DNA of 64,000 nucleotides from Diphasiastrum complanatum (taxonomy: Eukaryota; Streptophyta; Lycopodiopsida; Lycopodiales; Lycopodiaceae): positions 42,433,229 through 42,497,228 of the forward strand of contig CM055102.1 of the NCBI GenBank assembly GCA_029204225.1, in the 5' to 3' direction. The notes below the pieces were generated by a model that did no database searches, had not been told where the DNA came from, and saw only the letters and a list, made by a program, of their open reading frames with translations. The position numbers and the translations under genes are program-made. This document shows, piece after piece, positions 11,612-26,200 of this stretch. The number at the start of each line of letters is the position of its first letter. Within the stretch, counting starts at the first letter, position 1.

Positions 11612-14600
11612 CTGCATATACAAAGATTCAATCAGTACACATACATAGTGAAGTGAAGGTCATCACAATAAGCTTCACTTTTTTTTGTTGATTGCAAGTG
11701 TTTTGAATCTTTTACTCGTGAAACTGCAGCAACTTTCCAATTATTGCACACATGCATTAAGAGGAAAATGGCCTCCCCTCATAGTTTCAGAGTCAACATT
11801 TAGGGTTCATGGGTTTATGAGTCTATGGCTAAGGGTCTTGGGTGGGGACCAAGAATACAAGCAGAATGCAGTGTCCAGAATAGATTGATATTATTGACAA
11901 GAAGAAAGCGTCATCACTACCGAACAAAATTGCCATAAAGAAATACAGATCAGAATATGTAGCCAGAATAATACCAGCCAACAGCAGAAACAATTATGCT
12001 GACACCATATTTGACCTTCCAATCGAATGAATAAATGAAAATAAGAAATGTACATTGAAATATTCAGCAGAGTCTATGAGTAAATTAAAGATGTTTGGAA
12101 GAGGTTCCAAACATTTGTCAGACGTCCATGTTTAAACTGCGTTCCAAAAGATGCGTTTCTTAGAACTTTAGATTGGAAAAACAGCTACTTTCGATACTAA
12201 TGTATCATGGTGTATAATTACAATCTTCATATGTAAGGCTTCTTTTCAAGTTCATGTCATCCAATATTTGAGATTTACTTTCCGCTTTGAAAGGCTAGAT
12301 GGACTAAAATCAACCCTATTTTTATCATATGCACTAGAAACATTTCACATTTGGATACTTGGACATTTGGTTGCAACCTTAGAAGCCCGTTCCGACCAAA
12401 ATGGGTCGGAACGTTCCGTTCCGTCCGTTCCGTACGTTCCGGAACATACTGGGTTGGAACGTTTTCTTAAAGAAAAAGAACACCAGATCAAAATGCCACC
12501 TGCTGTGATCTTCAGAACTGGCGATCTTCCGTCTTGATAATATATTGAGGGACGCTACAGATCAGAAATCGATTTGAAATTGAGGGCTTCTAAGTAAGAA
12601 ACTATCAAATCGATTTCTGATCAGTAAGCATTTGCTTTGTTTTGGACAATCCTGAGTCAATCGGTCGTTTGAATTTTGAGGCCCGGCCCAGGAGTTTCTG
12701 TATAATCCAAATGCAATCGAACCAATGCATCAGCCTAAATCAGCTAGATATTTGAAACGGGTTTGTTCCTTAATCTGATTATCTGATTACTACGTTTTTC
12801 CGCAGAATCCCAGCAAAATCCGTATATTGACACCTGCCTCGATGGCTCAGTCTTAAACTGTGATGACACACACTGATTGCCCGTATTTAGTTGCCCGTTG
12901 TCTATCAACTCTCAGGATATGGTTTTTTTTTTCTTTGTAAAAAAACGTATTTTTTTTATTTTCTTTCGGGAGTCCTGTTCCGGAACGGACCATCAAAAAT
13001 AAAAATAAAAAAATACGTTTTTTATACAAAGGATTTTTACACTTGGCAAAAAAGAAAGCATGAAAAAGCCTTGTATGACGTTAGTGGTGCGCTATTTGAA
13101 TTGTGTGATAATTCTGTTATCTTAGCACATCAGTGTTCCCTGCTCACTGTTGTGAAATGGTGAAGTCGCGGGCCAGCAGGGTGTTTCATCAATAGATTTC
13201 GTGGAAAACCAGCGTATTATGTTTTTTTTTACATTGTAAATAAACTCGTTCCGACCCAGTACGTTCCGGAACGGTCAGAACGGAACGTTCCGACCCATTT
13301 TGGTCGGAACGGGCTTCTAAGGTTGCAACTATGGTTACAAGTACAAATGCATACAACTTAAAGAAATTGCATATAGAAAACGATATGCAACAGAAAAAAG
13401 AGTTTTTGATGGTGAATAATTTGTGCACCAAGAAACAAGCTATTGAAATGTTATTCTCTGCCAAGTCCAGCTTGAATTGTTCTGATCCTTAATCAAATAA
13501 AGTTTATCCTTAGAAGTCCCGTGAGGTGGAAACCATGCTTAACAATTGGATCATATCCAATAAACCCTTACTGATATTCCTTCCCATATCAGCCTTGCCA
13601 TTTCGTGACAATACACACCACCCTTTTCCACCCTTCCCCATCTATTACTTCCCACGTCAGCATCTTAGACAGGGAAATTGGTATTTCTCTTTGACACCTT
13701 GCAGCCTCACTCAGTGGTCAGCTTCCAACTATTCATTTAAGCAGGTATGCTTGGAAGCATTTTTGTACTCAGACGTTCAACTTTTCTACCTGCTTAAATG
13801 AATAGTAACATGGTAACATGGGCTACCATTGTAACGCATGGGCTACCTTTACAATGCACTTTCGACAAGCTATGATTGACCCCACCCACTTGGCATATCA
13901 ATTAGCAAGATATCTTCTGGACATTCAGCCAAACAGGTACAAAAATTGATTATGGTGAGCATTTTGTTGAACTGTCTTATCTATTTCCTAAACTACCTGT
14001 TGATGAAGTCATTTCTAGTATATTGAAGTTCTGAAAGGAGCACTTTGTTATGATGTCACCTCTTTCCATCCTAGTTCATTAGTAAAGGCTATGGAACTTG
14101 CTAGTACTCTTCAGCAAAAAATAACCCAATCAGATATAATCTCGACCCCATTTTCCTTCTAATAAGTCATGTCCTCCTACACACACTAATACCTCCTTTG
14201 TTTCATAGTTTGTTCCTCATTCAATCACTCATCCATGCCCCATTGTTCTTCATCATTGGTCCAACGAAAAGATGCACAAAATCCGCACCAAGAATCTTTG
14301 TTTTAAGTGTTAGAGTCCAGATCATTTTTCCAGACATTGCAAACAAACTCCTACACCTCCAGCTAGTGTTCATTACCATTCTGTTGATGAACTTGATGAG
14401 CCTGAGATTTAACTTAATGAGGCTCCTACTCTTCTAGATTTTCCTCCCATCTTGCGTATGTTCATTCTTTACCTCCTCTTTGAGCGATGAGATGTCAATC
14501 ACCGTATTGATTTACTTCTTAGATCTGCACTCATCTCCTACACTCCTTACCATATGACTCGTCAGGAGGAAATGGAGATTTGTACACAAATTACTTAAAG

Positions 14601-17600
14601 AAACTTTTACAAACATTTCATTATGATCTTCATTATCGCTCTAGGAAAAGTAATGAGGGTGTAGATGCTCTCTCCCGTCTACCAACCTATATACAAGCTC
14701 TTACTAGTATTTGTCCTGCTTGATTTGATGGCCTTGCTAATGCTTATCCTACATGTCCTGAATTTCGATCTATAGGCCTCCTTCAAGCATGACTCATTAG
14801 GTATACTCTTATCAATCACTGCCTTTATCATTATCAAGCTCTTTGCATTTAGATATTCAACCCCAAATCCTTTCTGATGCACATTTTTCCTGCACAGGAG
14901 GGGATCATTATGGATTTTAAGAATCCAACCTTATTTTGGCAAGCCAGAGTCATAAATGAATCTTGCCAAGCTTATCCATTCATCTCAGTTTTGTGCTGGT
15001 AATAAATATTCTCGTTCCAAACCTGGTGGCCTTCTCCAGACTTGGGTCCATTACTCATCACCATTGAACAAATAGTTCGATGAATTTTATCCTCGGACTT
15101 CCTCACATACAACATGGACATGATACTTATTTGATTGTTCTCAATCGATTTTCAAAACAAGCTCATTCTTTAATCATTCATGCTACCATTAATATTAAGT
15201 AGTGTGACCAGATTCTTGTGTTTAAAATACTTTGTTTGCATGGTCTTCCTCGTTCCATTCTCACTAATCAAGACACAAGATTTACTTCCACTTTTTGGAC
15301 TAACTAATGTGTATCTTAGACATTAAGGTATTAGCAAGGACAACTTATTGTTCGTCTGTACATGATCAATTTGAAGTTTTGAATCGAATTCTTGAGACTT
15401 GAATATTATTTGTGCAAATTTGTCTCCCACTGTCAAAAACTAGAATCAACATTTGTGCTTTGCAAAATACAATTACAATAGTTCATATAGCAATAATACT
15501 GGTGTTTCACCATTCTTGCTACTCTCTGACATTTCCAAGTATTCCTTGACCTCCTGATGATACGACTGTTAATTTTGTCTTATCTTATTAATTCTCATGT
15601 GCACGCACACGAACATGTTACAGCATATTCAATAGCAATATAAGGCGGCTACTGACAGACATCGACCTTATCTTGAATTTCATACAGGCCAAGATGTTTT
15701 TCTTCATTTAAGCTTTGCTATGCATAGGTTTGTTCAATGTCAATCTCCTTGCAAATCTCTACATAGTCACTCTTGCCCTCTTCTATGTGCTACAATCACC
15801 TTTCACGCATCATGGCCTTCACATAGACGCAACAAACTTATGACAAGAGTTTGATGATGGAGACATGGCACTTTTTTAATGTCATGTCGGCTATGCCACA
15901 AGGGTAAGCTATGAAGACTCAAAAAGGAATTTCGCAAGTTCTTGTGTTGAGGGACAACATTTTTGCCAAGAAGAAAATTTCTATTCAACAAGTCAAAGCC
16001 ACCATGAGCCAACTGTCATAACTTATTTTAACAAATAGACTATGGGAAAAAGTAGCAGCAAATCTACAAAACCTTGTAGTGCCTATTGCCAAAACACCTA
16101 AGTTTTTGTAGAAAACAGGGAAAAAAATGATTCAAGGAAGCTGACACTTGACTTACCGCTAGTTGCTCAACCCTTTCTAATGAAGAATCTACATGCCAAT
16201 CAGGCTCTAGTTGCCGAACAAAGGATGCACCGCCTGTTTCTATGCTGTAGAAAAGCACCTACAAAGGCGATGGCAAAAACATTAAGATCTCTTCCATGCA
16301 TAGTTTCAAGATCATGCAACAAAAGCAACTATTTTTTAGCATCCACTAACTTCTGATGTTCCCTCATTATAGAAAGGCAAATGAAAGTGCAAAAATTTGG
16401 CAGACTTGATTAACCACATGCATGTGGAACCATACTGATATAAAACCAAATCGCAACATCTCACTACTTAGCAAACCAACCCACACAAAAAAAAAGTATG
16501 ACAAACTCCAGATTGACTTACCTTTTCCACAAGGTGAAGGAAACCACAAGAAGAGCATTTACTTGCTTGCAACAAGTAAAAGGCTAAAGGAATTCTAGTT
16601 ATTTGGCCAAGAAACTATAAAAAGAATACCAACACCACAAAATCAACAAAGACTCTTTGAACTAAGTTTGCTTTCATTTGGACTACATAAATATGAAACA
16701 AAAGAATTGGACATGAGCTTTCAAAATTTTAATACTTGCTACCAGATTAGAATTGAGTTAAGGATGATGTGTAAAACAAAACGTTGGAATGAGAACCATA
16801 ATTATATCTATTAGAAACTCACAGCAGACAAAAAATGTACCATAAATGAGTAATATTAAGAATTTTACATAAAAATTTGAAATTCTAGCCTCTAGTAAGA
16901 CAAAGTTCATATCACTACGAACCAATATAAAAATTTCGAAATGTGTTGCGACCATTAAAGCTCATGAAGGCCATAGGTGACCTCAAAAAATTTCAATTGC
17001 AATGCTACACGATGCGTAACAACCTACAATACACTCTAGCTAGAACAAGGAATCTTGGTAGTTGGAAGTGCATTTTTTATCAGAAGTACTTTTTAGATGC
17101 TTCAAGCATCCTAAAACTTCTTGGGCCATGTTCTAATCAAAACTTCGTCTAAAGTTGATACATCGGCATTAAGTCTATATAGTTTTTGGCATAACAAAGG
17201 ATACATGTAATCTTCAACTACGGAGTCCACCCACAAACTAGGTGTGGGTGACATGCACAAACATACATCCACATTAGGTTCATACATGTGTACAAAGGCC
17301 AGTGTACGGAATTTCTATCACTTCTGAAGAGGTGAAGAGAAGACTCTGTCATGATCAAGGCTAGCAATAAGAGGAAGTAACCATATATGTCAAAAATATG
17401 CAACATGAACTGAAAGAACTGCAATCTAGTTCGATCGACGCTTCCGTCCGCCTTGTATTTGACCTTGAATACCATTTGCAATCAATTACATTTTGGCTAG
17501 TCGGCAATTCGACAATAGACCATGTCTGGTTCTTGATTAGAGAGGCGTACTCTCTATCCATTGCTTCTCTCTAGAGATCAGAGTCTGACTGGTTGAGTGC

Positions 17601-20137
17601 TTCTTCGACTGTTGTTGATTCTCAAATGAGATAGCAGGCAGACTCATCAATATACCTTGGTGTGCGCACTCTTGTCAATCTTCTTGGAGGTGGTGTAGGC
17701 TGATAATCTTGTCTTTGGTTTTGTTGCTCCTGACTAGCAACATCTTCGAACTCTCTGTCGATAAGTTGATCGCCTGTCGGCGCATTCAGACTTGCGACTC
17801 GAATTGTCGTGTCGAAGGCAAGGGTAGTTGATAGTTCGCTTGGAACTTTGCCCTTGCTCTCCAGGTCGATATATTGATCCTCGATAGAAACGACGTCTCT
17901 GCTGAAGAATATCTTTGCAGTGTCGAGATCATATAGCTTGTAAGCTTTGTCAGAAGAAGCATAACCAATAAAGACGAATTTGATGTTGTTGGATTCCAGC
18001 TTCTTTCTGGCAGCTTTCGGGATCTGCGCATAGGCGATAACTCCGATTGCTTCCTTGCGTTGTTCTTGGCCTTCAAAATTCTGCAATCTTGAATCTCGTG
18101 ATTGGTACGCTTGAAGTACTTACAGAACATCCTTTTCTTCGATTGTGGATTCGAAGATTGTTCTTGGTTTTGAGTCAGCTTCTTATTCAAATTGATTTGT
18201 TTGGAGCCTTTCTTCTTCTGCCTTATCGAGCTTATGTTTGCATATAGAGCATGTGAGTCCGTATTCAAAGAGCTGGAAGATCCATTTCTTCGACTCTCTT
18301 CCAGCAACAACATAGAAATAACTCTAGATAGAGTTAGATCTGAGTGTGTCGTGATGATCATCACCCAGTTTTCATACGTAGATGGTAGGCTTGATAGTTG
18401 TGTCATAATTTTCTCCTGAGGTGTAACTTCGAGGTTTTGTCTCTCACATCGTAAAGGTGCTCAAGATATCCCAAACTTCCTTCGATGTTTGAGCTTCAAA
18501 TACATGGCTGATTTGCATATCTGATATATTAAGAATGATCGGCGCAAAAGCTTTAAAATCCTTCAGGTTCCATTTGGAGATGAATGTGTCGTCTAAGTCG
18601 CTTGACATCGATACTTAAGACAACATCCCACAACTCCTTAGCCATTACCACTGTTTTCATTGTAAATTTCCATAAGTGGTAGTTGGATCCATCAAGCTTG
18701 TCTACGATGAGACCAGCTTTGCTTTGAGAATCCATATGGAACTATTGTTTGCTGAGAATCTGATTTGTTAGCGATTTAAGAATGAAAAATGGAATCTATC
18801 TATATTATCAAAACAAGAAAGCTATTATTCTACTAGTCTGGTAGAATCATGTTTGAAAGAAAGAAACTCTGATATTGTGCAAGCTTTCATAAGTGGAAGC
18901 TTCAAAGCCTTATAGGCTTTGATACCGTGTTGGTATCAGTTAATCAATGAATGAAGCTCTAATACCATGTTGGGGAAATATGTGGAGTGGGGAGTGCAAA
19001 AAGGTTCAATGGAGAAGGACCTATGTTCGAATTATTGGGCTCTGATAAGTGACTCCTTTCCCTCAATGCATGAACTACACGTACCAAATTCAGAAAATGT
19101 ATTGCGACAAGGGTCCCAACTGATTTTACTTGATCCTCACTTTGAAATTGTCAGAATTGATTCAGTTGATTGCGTAGACAAACACAAACTCATTAACGTT
19201 GGTTGTGGAAACGCATAACATTCATACTAACATAGCAACTGAACGCAATAAGACGATTGAATTGAGTTCAGGATGTAGCATGTACATAATCAGCCGAATG
19301 ACGAGCACAATGCAATTGCAGTAGTAATTGCGTGCTCAAAGTTGTCTCTCTTACTCACTCTCTCTTGAACAACTTAAGGCAGACGGAAGCTGCTCTAGAT
19401 CAATCTCTTATTGATAAATAAGATTGACAATTAGCTAGACGGTTGTTGCTTATGAGATATATATATACAGAAATCGCTCTGGGATTCAATTTACAAGGCA
19501 TTGGATCAATTGTTGTATAACGGCGCATGGCAGATCATGATAGAGTTTGATGCACTTGCTTGAAGTGCCTCGTCAGATCGAGAAGTGGTTGACAATGTAC
19601 TTAGTCTTCATGTCAAAAGTACATGTCCAAACACTAGGTGGTTGAATTTGTATTGTGCCGTCAAATGTCGTAGTCATACCTGGCCGATAGTCGTAGGTAC
19701 TCGTAAAAAGCTCATAAGAAGACTTCGTAAGAAGTCGCAAGTGGCTAGAAATAGATTGATAGACTTCGTCCGACGGTTCGATGTCATGTCGATTGTTCGA
19801 TGATCGTCCGGTTGTTCGGTGATCTGCTGAATGCTCGACAACTGAATGAATCTAGACTAAAAATTGGATTTAGTAAGAGAGAGAGAAAGGAATAGAAATT
19901 CAACACTATTATGGCAAAAACAAGTGCTTCTTTAGTGTTTAAATTGCAATGTAGATTTAATTAATCAACAATCCACCTATTGTCATTATCCATACTACAT
20001 AGTACATACATTGATGGTCAAGACTCAAGTGATTATGGACTTCTAATTCGAACTCAAAAGAATGTTCATAACTAGAACATAATTAGTCATCCATATTAGA
20101 ACACTTTGATGTTCTAATGTTCATTTATAGCCTCACT

Positions 20138-20216
<79 letters not shown>

Positions 20217-23200
20217 GGCATGAGAACCTACACAAAACATAACTCTTATTCTAGTATCCTTGGTTACACCAGTTCATCAATCTTCATCTATTCTTGCTAT
20301 TGCTCTAGATACTATGGATGTAGTTTCTATGGTACAACATCAATCTTAATCTATTCTTGCTATTGTTCTAGATACTATGGATGTAGTCTATATGGTACAA
20401 CTGCATATCAAACTCAACCAGACGAGGTTGCTTTAGTTGAGGTTCGTGGTTTGTGTGATGAGGCACATGTCTATCAAGTTGTGCTTTTTCTGCAATTTTG
20501 TTAGAGATTCGTGTTCTAGTAGTTGTTAGCATACATACAAATGTCCTATCAATTCTACAACTATCCTAGATCATTATGCTACATCTTGTTGATACAATGA
20601 CATTCATTATGATTTGGGTCATCACAATACTTTATGTGGTGTTATTCGTATTGCTCCGTCTTCTATGACGGTGGAGCTATTGTTTGAGGATGGCAATTCC
20701 CATTTATGAGCCTTGTGGATCCCTTGGAATACCAATAGATCACCATACCCATTTGTTCATTGCACCACTATTTGGCATATTTGATTTAGATGATTAGCTC
20801 GGGATGTACTTACAACGTGTTCAACTTGTTTGAGGATGACAATTCCCATTTATGAGCCTTGTGGATCCCTTGGAATACAAATAGATTACCATACCCATTT
20901 GTTCATTGCGCTTCTCTTTGACATATTTGATCTAGACGACTAGCTCGGGATGTAGTTACAACATGTTCAAATATTGGTGCTATGGTTCTTATAGATTGCT
21001 TGGGACATTGGTACATCTTTATATCTATTGCTACTTGGCATGCTTGGTTGATGCAAATAGCTTGGGATGCTTATCCTTATTTCGTGCAACGGACGCATGG
21101 TGGTCGTTGTTCTATAATACCTCATTCAATATGGTTCCTCTGGACTATACCTTTTGAGTCCTTTGTTGTCGCTACTTCTAGGTATTCATGCTCCTTTTAG
21201 ATAGCCAGCATTCACACATTGTTGCTCGAAAGTTAGATGGGATCTGACTCTTGCTCTCATTCCAGAGAAGAGTTCAGACCTGATCACTGGCTGTCTATTG
21301 GACCTCTTTGCCGGTTGTAGAATTGTTGGAGCTGGATCACTGTCTACAGTCCGCTGACAGATCTGAACAGATCACCGTCTATTGTACCTGATCGCTACAG
21401 TAAGACCTAATTGCTGACCTATTTGCAGGTCTGTGAACCTGATTGCTGCCTGAAACTGGCTGGATTGCTGGCTGCAGACCTATTTACTGTCTGCTGGAGG
21501 TCGCTGCCTGACATCTGAATTGCTATCTGTTTGTTGGAAGAGGAGAGATCAGAATCTGTTCGCTGGCAAGAGTGCTGACCTCCAGATCTGTTCGCTGAAA
21601 AAACAGGTTACTATGAAACAAATCAGGAAATTGTTGAAGACAGGTCGTTACTGATCAGAATACTATTGGTAGATCGCTGCAGGTTGCCATTCGCTGTTGG
21701 AAATAATTGGTACACATGCAAGGAAGTATGCACATGCGAAGATTGCTAGGAAATCACTGGTTTCAACCTATTGAGTGCAACAGGATCAGTGATCAGATTG
21801 CTGACTTTGTGTAAAAAGATCACGGAGGTTTAGAAGCTTGATGCATGCTGAAGGAGTTCTCAGAAGTCAGGACCAGCATTATGACTAGGAGTTGTCTTGT
21901 AATCAGGGTGCAAGGTGGAGAAAGGATCCACAAGAGTGATGAGTGTTACAAGGACAAAAAGATTGCTACAAGGACAGCAACGTCTATTATGAAAGCACAG
22001 TACAGATCAGCGGATTGTCATTTGTAAAGTTGTTGCAGGAGGACATTGAAAGGTTGTTGACACTACATGTAAGTTGGTTCATGCAACTGCAAGGCAGTGG
22101 AAGGGTCAACTCACAAAAAAAGGAAAACTACATGAAACAACAAACGGTGAGAGAGATGGCAGGGGAAGAAAGTCAATGATCATGGTGTCACTGAAGCTGC
22201 AAAAGCGGCTACCAACCAACATACTGAAGGAAGGTCAACTTTATAAGTTTTAAGATTGGACAAGGTTTTGTAGAGGGGAATTGACAAAGATGCAAGCTTT
22301 GAAAGGGAGTTGCATGAGAATCATAGACTATGGGTCTATATAAGTTAATCGATATTCAAGAGGATGCTTCATAGATTCACAATTTCTTATCATGGTGGCA
22401 AATGATAAGTTCTTTGTTACAAGTGACAGGTGTGACAAGCTGTGAGGTTTTCATTCTATGTTGTATCGCTTTGGTTTTTATCCAAGTCATATTAGCTTGG
22501 TTATGTCGTATGAACTAGTATCACTTGAGATTTATGATTAATTGAAGTGATGTTTGTTGTAGTTGTTAAGTGATTCCTTCATACCATCCAAGTCATAGTT
22601 GATCGTTCATGTGGTGGTACCAAGTGTTCTACTAAGAAGATATGTTTTGAGTTGAAGAAAAGTTCTCTCTTCAAGTTCTTAAATCTATTCAAGTACATGT
22701 TTTGTCATGTGATAGATTCTGTTCTTTCCAATAAATTTTGAAAGCTAAGGTTGTTAATTAGTCGTTGAAAATCAAGAATACAGGTGGTTGTTTAGTCTCA
22801 AGAAAAACAACAGGGTTCATTTCTATGAATCGACAGGTTATTGATCAGCCTTAGACAATCAATATGAAGTCTTCTTAAGTGAAGCAGGATGGACATACAC
22901 CAGTTTGGGAAGTTTGCATATGACACAATTAAGGACAAATTGATGTCATAATGAGATGCTTTCTAGGTTGGAAAGTTGTTTGGAGCAAGTGACTCCATGT
23001 GTGAGATACGTGCAGGAGATTCCATGGAGAAGATAGTGTCAAGTGCTTTGTGTGAGAAAATATTTGAGAAGTATCAGTTATTTTGCGTGAGGAAATATTG
23101 TACGTTTCATCTTTTTATTAAAAGCAATTGCCTAAATAATGTCCCTATATATGGTCAAAGCACCAATTTACAACAAAAATTGTGATCCAAATCAGGCACT

Positions 23201-26200
23201 AGAATCTCAACCTTGAGTCTAACTAAATTCTAACTTGACTTTACTAAATATAGGTGAAGGCCTCTTTTAGCACGCAGGTATGGCCCAATAATCCTAATTA
23301 ATCCTATGACAACAACAATGTGAACATTAACTCCAACACTCCCCCTTCATGTTTACACTGTCAAGAACTATGCATAACACAAGTATGCATGTGTATCCTC
23401 CATGATGACGCCCATACAACGAAGATCCTCAACTCTGATGTAGAATATCATAAGTAGGAAATAGATTTACAAATATCAACACCTCATACATCAACACCCA
23501 CGTTAGAAACCTATACTTCATATGTAGTTGGCTCCACTTGTGTTGTCAATTCCTTGAATTGAATCCATTTCAAATCTCCTGGTACTCTCATAAGTTACCG
23601 CTTGTAATGGACTTGGACTTAGCTGAACTACTCCCCCTGGATAGAGACTTCATGTTTGCATTCCTGTCCTCAACCACTCTCTAACAATGATACAAATAGA
23701 ATACCGTCCATGAACCCAAGTATAAAAACTTATCATTTGCCACCATGATAAGAAACTGTGAATCAATGAAGCATCCTCTTGAATATCGATTTACCTATAT
23801 AGACTCATAGTCTATACGTCTCATGCAACTCCCTTTTAGAGCTTGCACCTTTGTTGATTAAAACCTTGTCAATCTTAAAACTTCTAAAGTTGACCTTCCC
23901 TTAGTATGCTGGTTGGTAGCTGCTTTTGTAGCTTTAGCGACACCATGATCACTAATTGTCTTCCCCTTCCATCTCCCTCGTGGTCTCGTGTTTCACGTAG
24001 TTTTCCTTTTCCTGTGAGTTGTCCCTTCCACTTTGCCTTGCAGTTGCATGAACCAGCTTCCATGTACTTTCAATGACCTATCAATGTTCTCCTGCCATGT
24101 TTTTTAACAGTAGAAACCAAACTATAGCGCCTAATCTGATATGATCACTCTTGTGGGTGCTTTCTCCACCTTGCATCCTGATTGCAAACTACTTCAGCAT
24201 GCATCAAGGTTCTAAACCTCAGTGATCTGCTACTACAAGACATAGCAATTGCTTCCCAGCAATCTGCACATGTACATGCTTCCTTGCATGTGTACCAATT
24301 ACTTCCAACAGTGATTGGCAATCTGCAGCGATCTACTAATATCAATCTGATTGTGGCTAAACCTTGTTAATTTTCCTGTGCCTACTAAGCACCTCCAGAT
24401 GTCCAAGATTTGTTGCCTACGATCTGCTCCACAGATCAGATTCAGCTCCTGGGATCCTGTAAGTGTGATGAACTCCTACGCAATTGCGCTCCACTTCACC
24501 GATCTAGTGCGTTGATGTCTTCTTCATGTTGATCATAGCTTGGTGAAGTCCGCTGACGTCTTGTTGATAGTTGATTCTTTGTTTCTTTAAACACAATCTG
24601 AACCTCTTGATTGGTAGTGGAGGATAGATCTAAAAAGGTACCAGCCTTCTCATAAGCAGAGCCTTCTCTGCTTTCAAACCTTCATGTATCAACAAAACTT
24701 TTCAAATGGATTGCAACACTTCTACAAGGAAAATTACTGAAGGCAGATTGCTGGAGGATAGCCTATGAATCTGCAGGATGAGACATTGAAAATACATCAA
24801 CTTTTCAGATTACAGATAGCAGAAAGATTGATTCAGATTTGTGGAATATAAAACAGTGACCTGGAGTCTTGTTCTCTCGAATCTTGAACCATGCTCCAAT
24901 ACCAGGTTTTCTCTCGACTTGAACCATGCTCCAATACCATGTTAGAAAACCGACTTGCTCATACAAGAAGACAAGATTCCTATTGTGATGAAACAATAGC
25001 TAAACACATGAGAGAGAACACAAGTGATGAGAAACTCCAACTATGTCCCATTGCAAATGAGCTAGGGCGCACTACATATAGGCTTTGGTCTATGCTGAAA
25101 GCGAAAAAGCAAAAGCAATCTAAAAGCAATTGCCTAATTCATGTCCCTATATATGGTAAAAGCACCAACACCTATTTATAGCAAAATTGTGCTCCAAATC
25201 AGGCACTAGAATCTTGAACTTGAGTCTAACTAAATTCTAACTTGACTTTACTGAATAAAGATTAAGGCACCTAGAATTAGCATGCAGGCATGTCCCAATA
25301 ATCCTAATTAATCCTACATGACAACATAGGGGTAACAATGTGAACATTAACTCTAACCAAAAGCAAGACTTTGGAAAGTCATATGAAGCAAATTCATATG
25401 AAAAGGATCGGCATACGAAGGAATTCTACATCATCATACGGAAGAAGTTCTACATCGAGTAACAAAGACATTAAAATCAGAGTTCATCGTGGATTCTACA
25501 TCAGAATTGAGGATCTTCATTACATGGGCATCATGGAGGATATGCATGCATACTTATGCTATGCATAGTTGTTGTCATTAACAATGTAAACATTAAGGGG
25601 GAGTGTTAGAGTTAATGTGGTCATCTAGAGTTAATTAGGATTATTGGGCCATGCCTGTGTAATAATTCTAGGGACCTTTACGTATATTTAATAAAGTCAA
25701 GTTAGAATTTAGTTAGACTCCAATTCGAGATTCTAGTGCGAGCACATTTTGCTATAGATAGGTGTTGGTGCTTTTACCATACATAGACACATTAATTAGG
25801 TAATTGCTTTTGCTTTTCGACATAGACCAGAGTCTATAAGTCTAGCTCATTTGTAATGGGACATAGTTGGAGTTTCTCATCACTTGTGTTCTGTCTGTCT
25901 CATGTGTTTGGCTATTGTTTCATCACAAAAGGAATCTTATCTTGGGTTACTTGTATGATCAAGTCAGTTTTCTAACAAGATCCACAAGTCTCCACATCTT
26001 GTTCTTCATAATGAACAATATTCCTCATCCATAACTTTTCTCCATCTCTCCTCTTTTCTCAACTTCTTTGAAAGTCGATGGATCCCTAGTCTCTGGTATA
26101 GCAACCATAAACGTAAAGTGCACATCTTCATGTTCATTTTGTTTCCCAAACCTTGTTGATCTCCTAGCTCCCTATATATTTGACTCACCTTCTATGATTC

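Larger units (their letters stand above)
23119..25357 (-). mobile_element. inner non-autonomous LTR element inserted in a relative
   Basis: Minus-oriented. It has a 5' LTR at 25357-24940, a primer-binding site at 24939-24928, a non-coding internal region of about 1.6 kb, a polypurine tract (23350-23341) and a 3' LTR at 23340-23119 that lacks its last roughly 190 bases. The sequence just left of it (to 23118) and just right of it (from 25358) fits the interrupted internal region of the plus-oriented relative, so this is a nested insertion within one family. No gag-pol domain is found, as in LARD-type elements. Confidence 0.65.

Noticed and set aside
16064-16258. A 64-residue single-exon protein starting ATG at 16258
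   Set aside because: The first codons are PEX22 exon 7 (GTG there is an internal Val after a TAG acceptor); the frame then runs into intron sequence past the GTAAGT donor.
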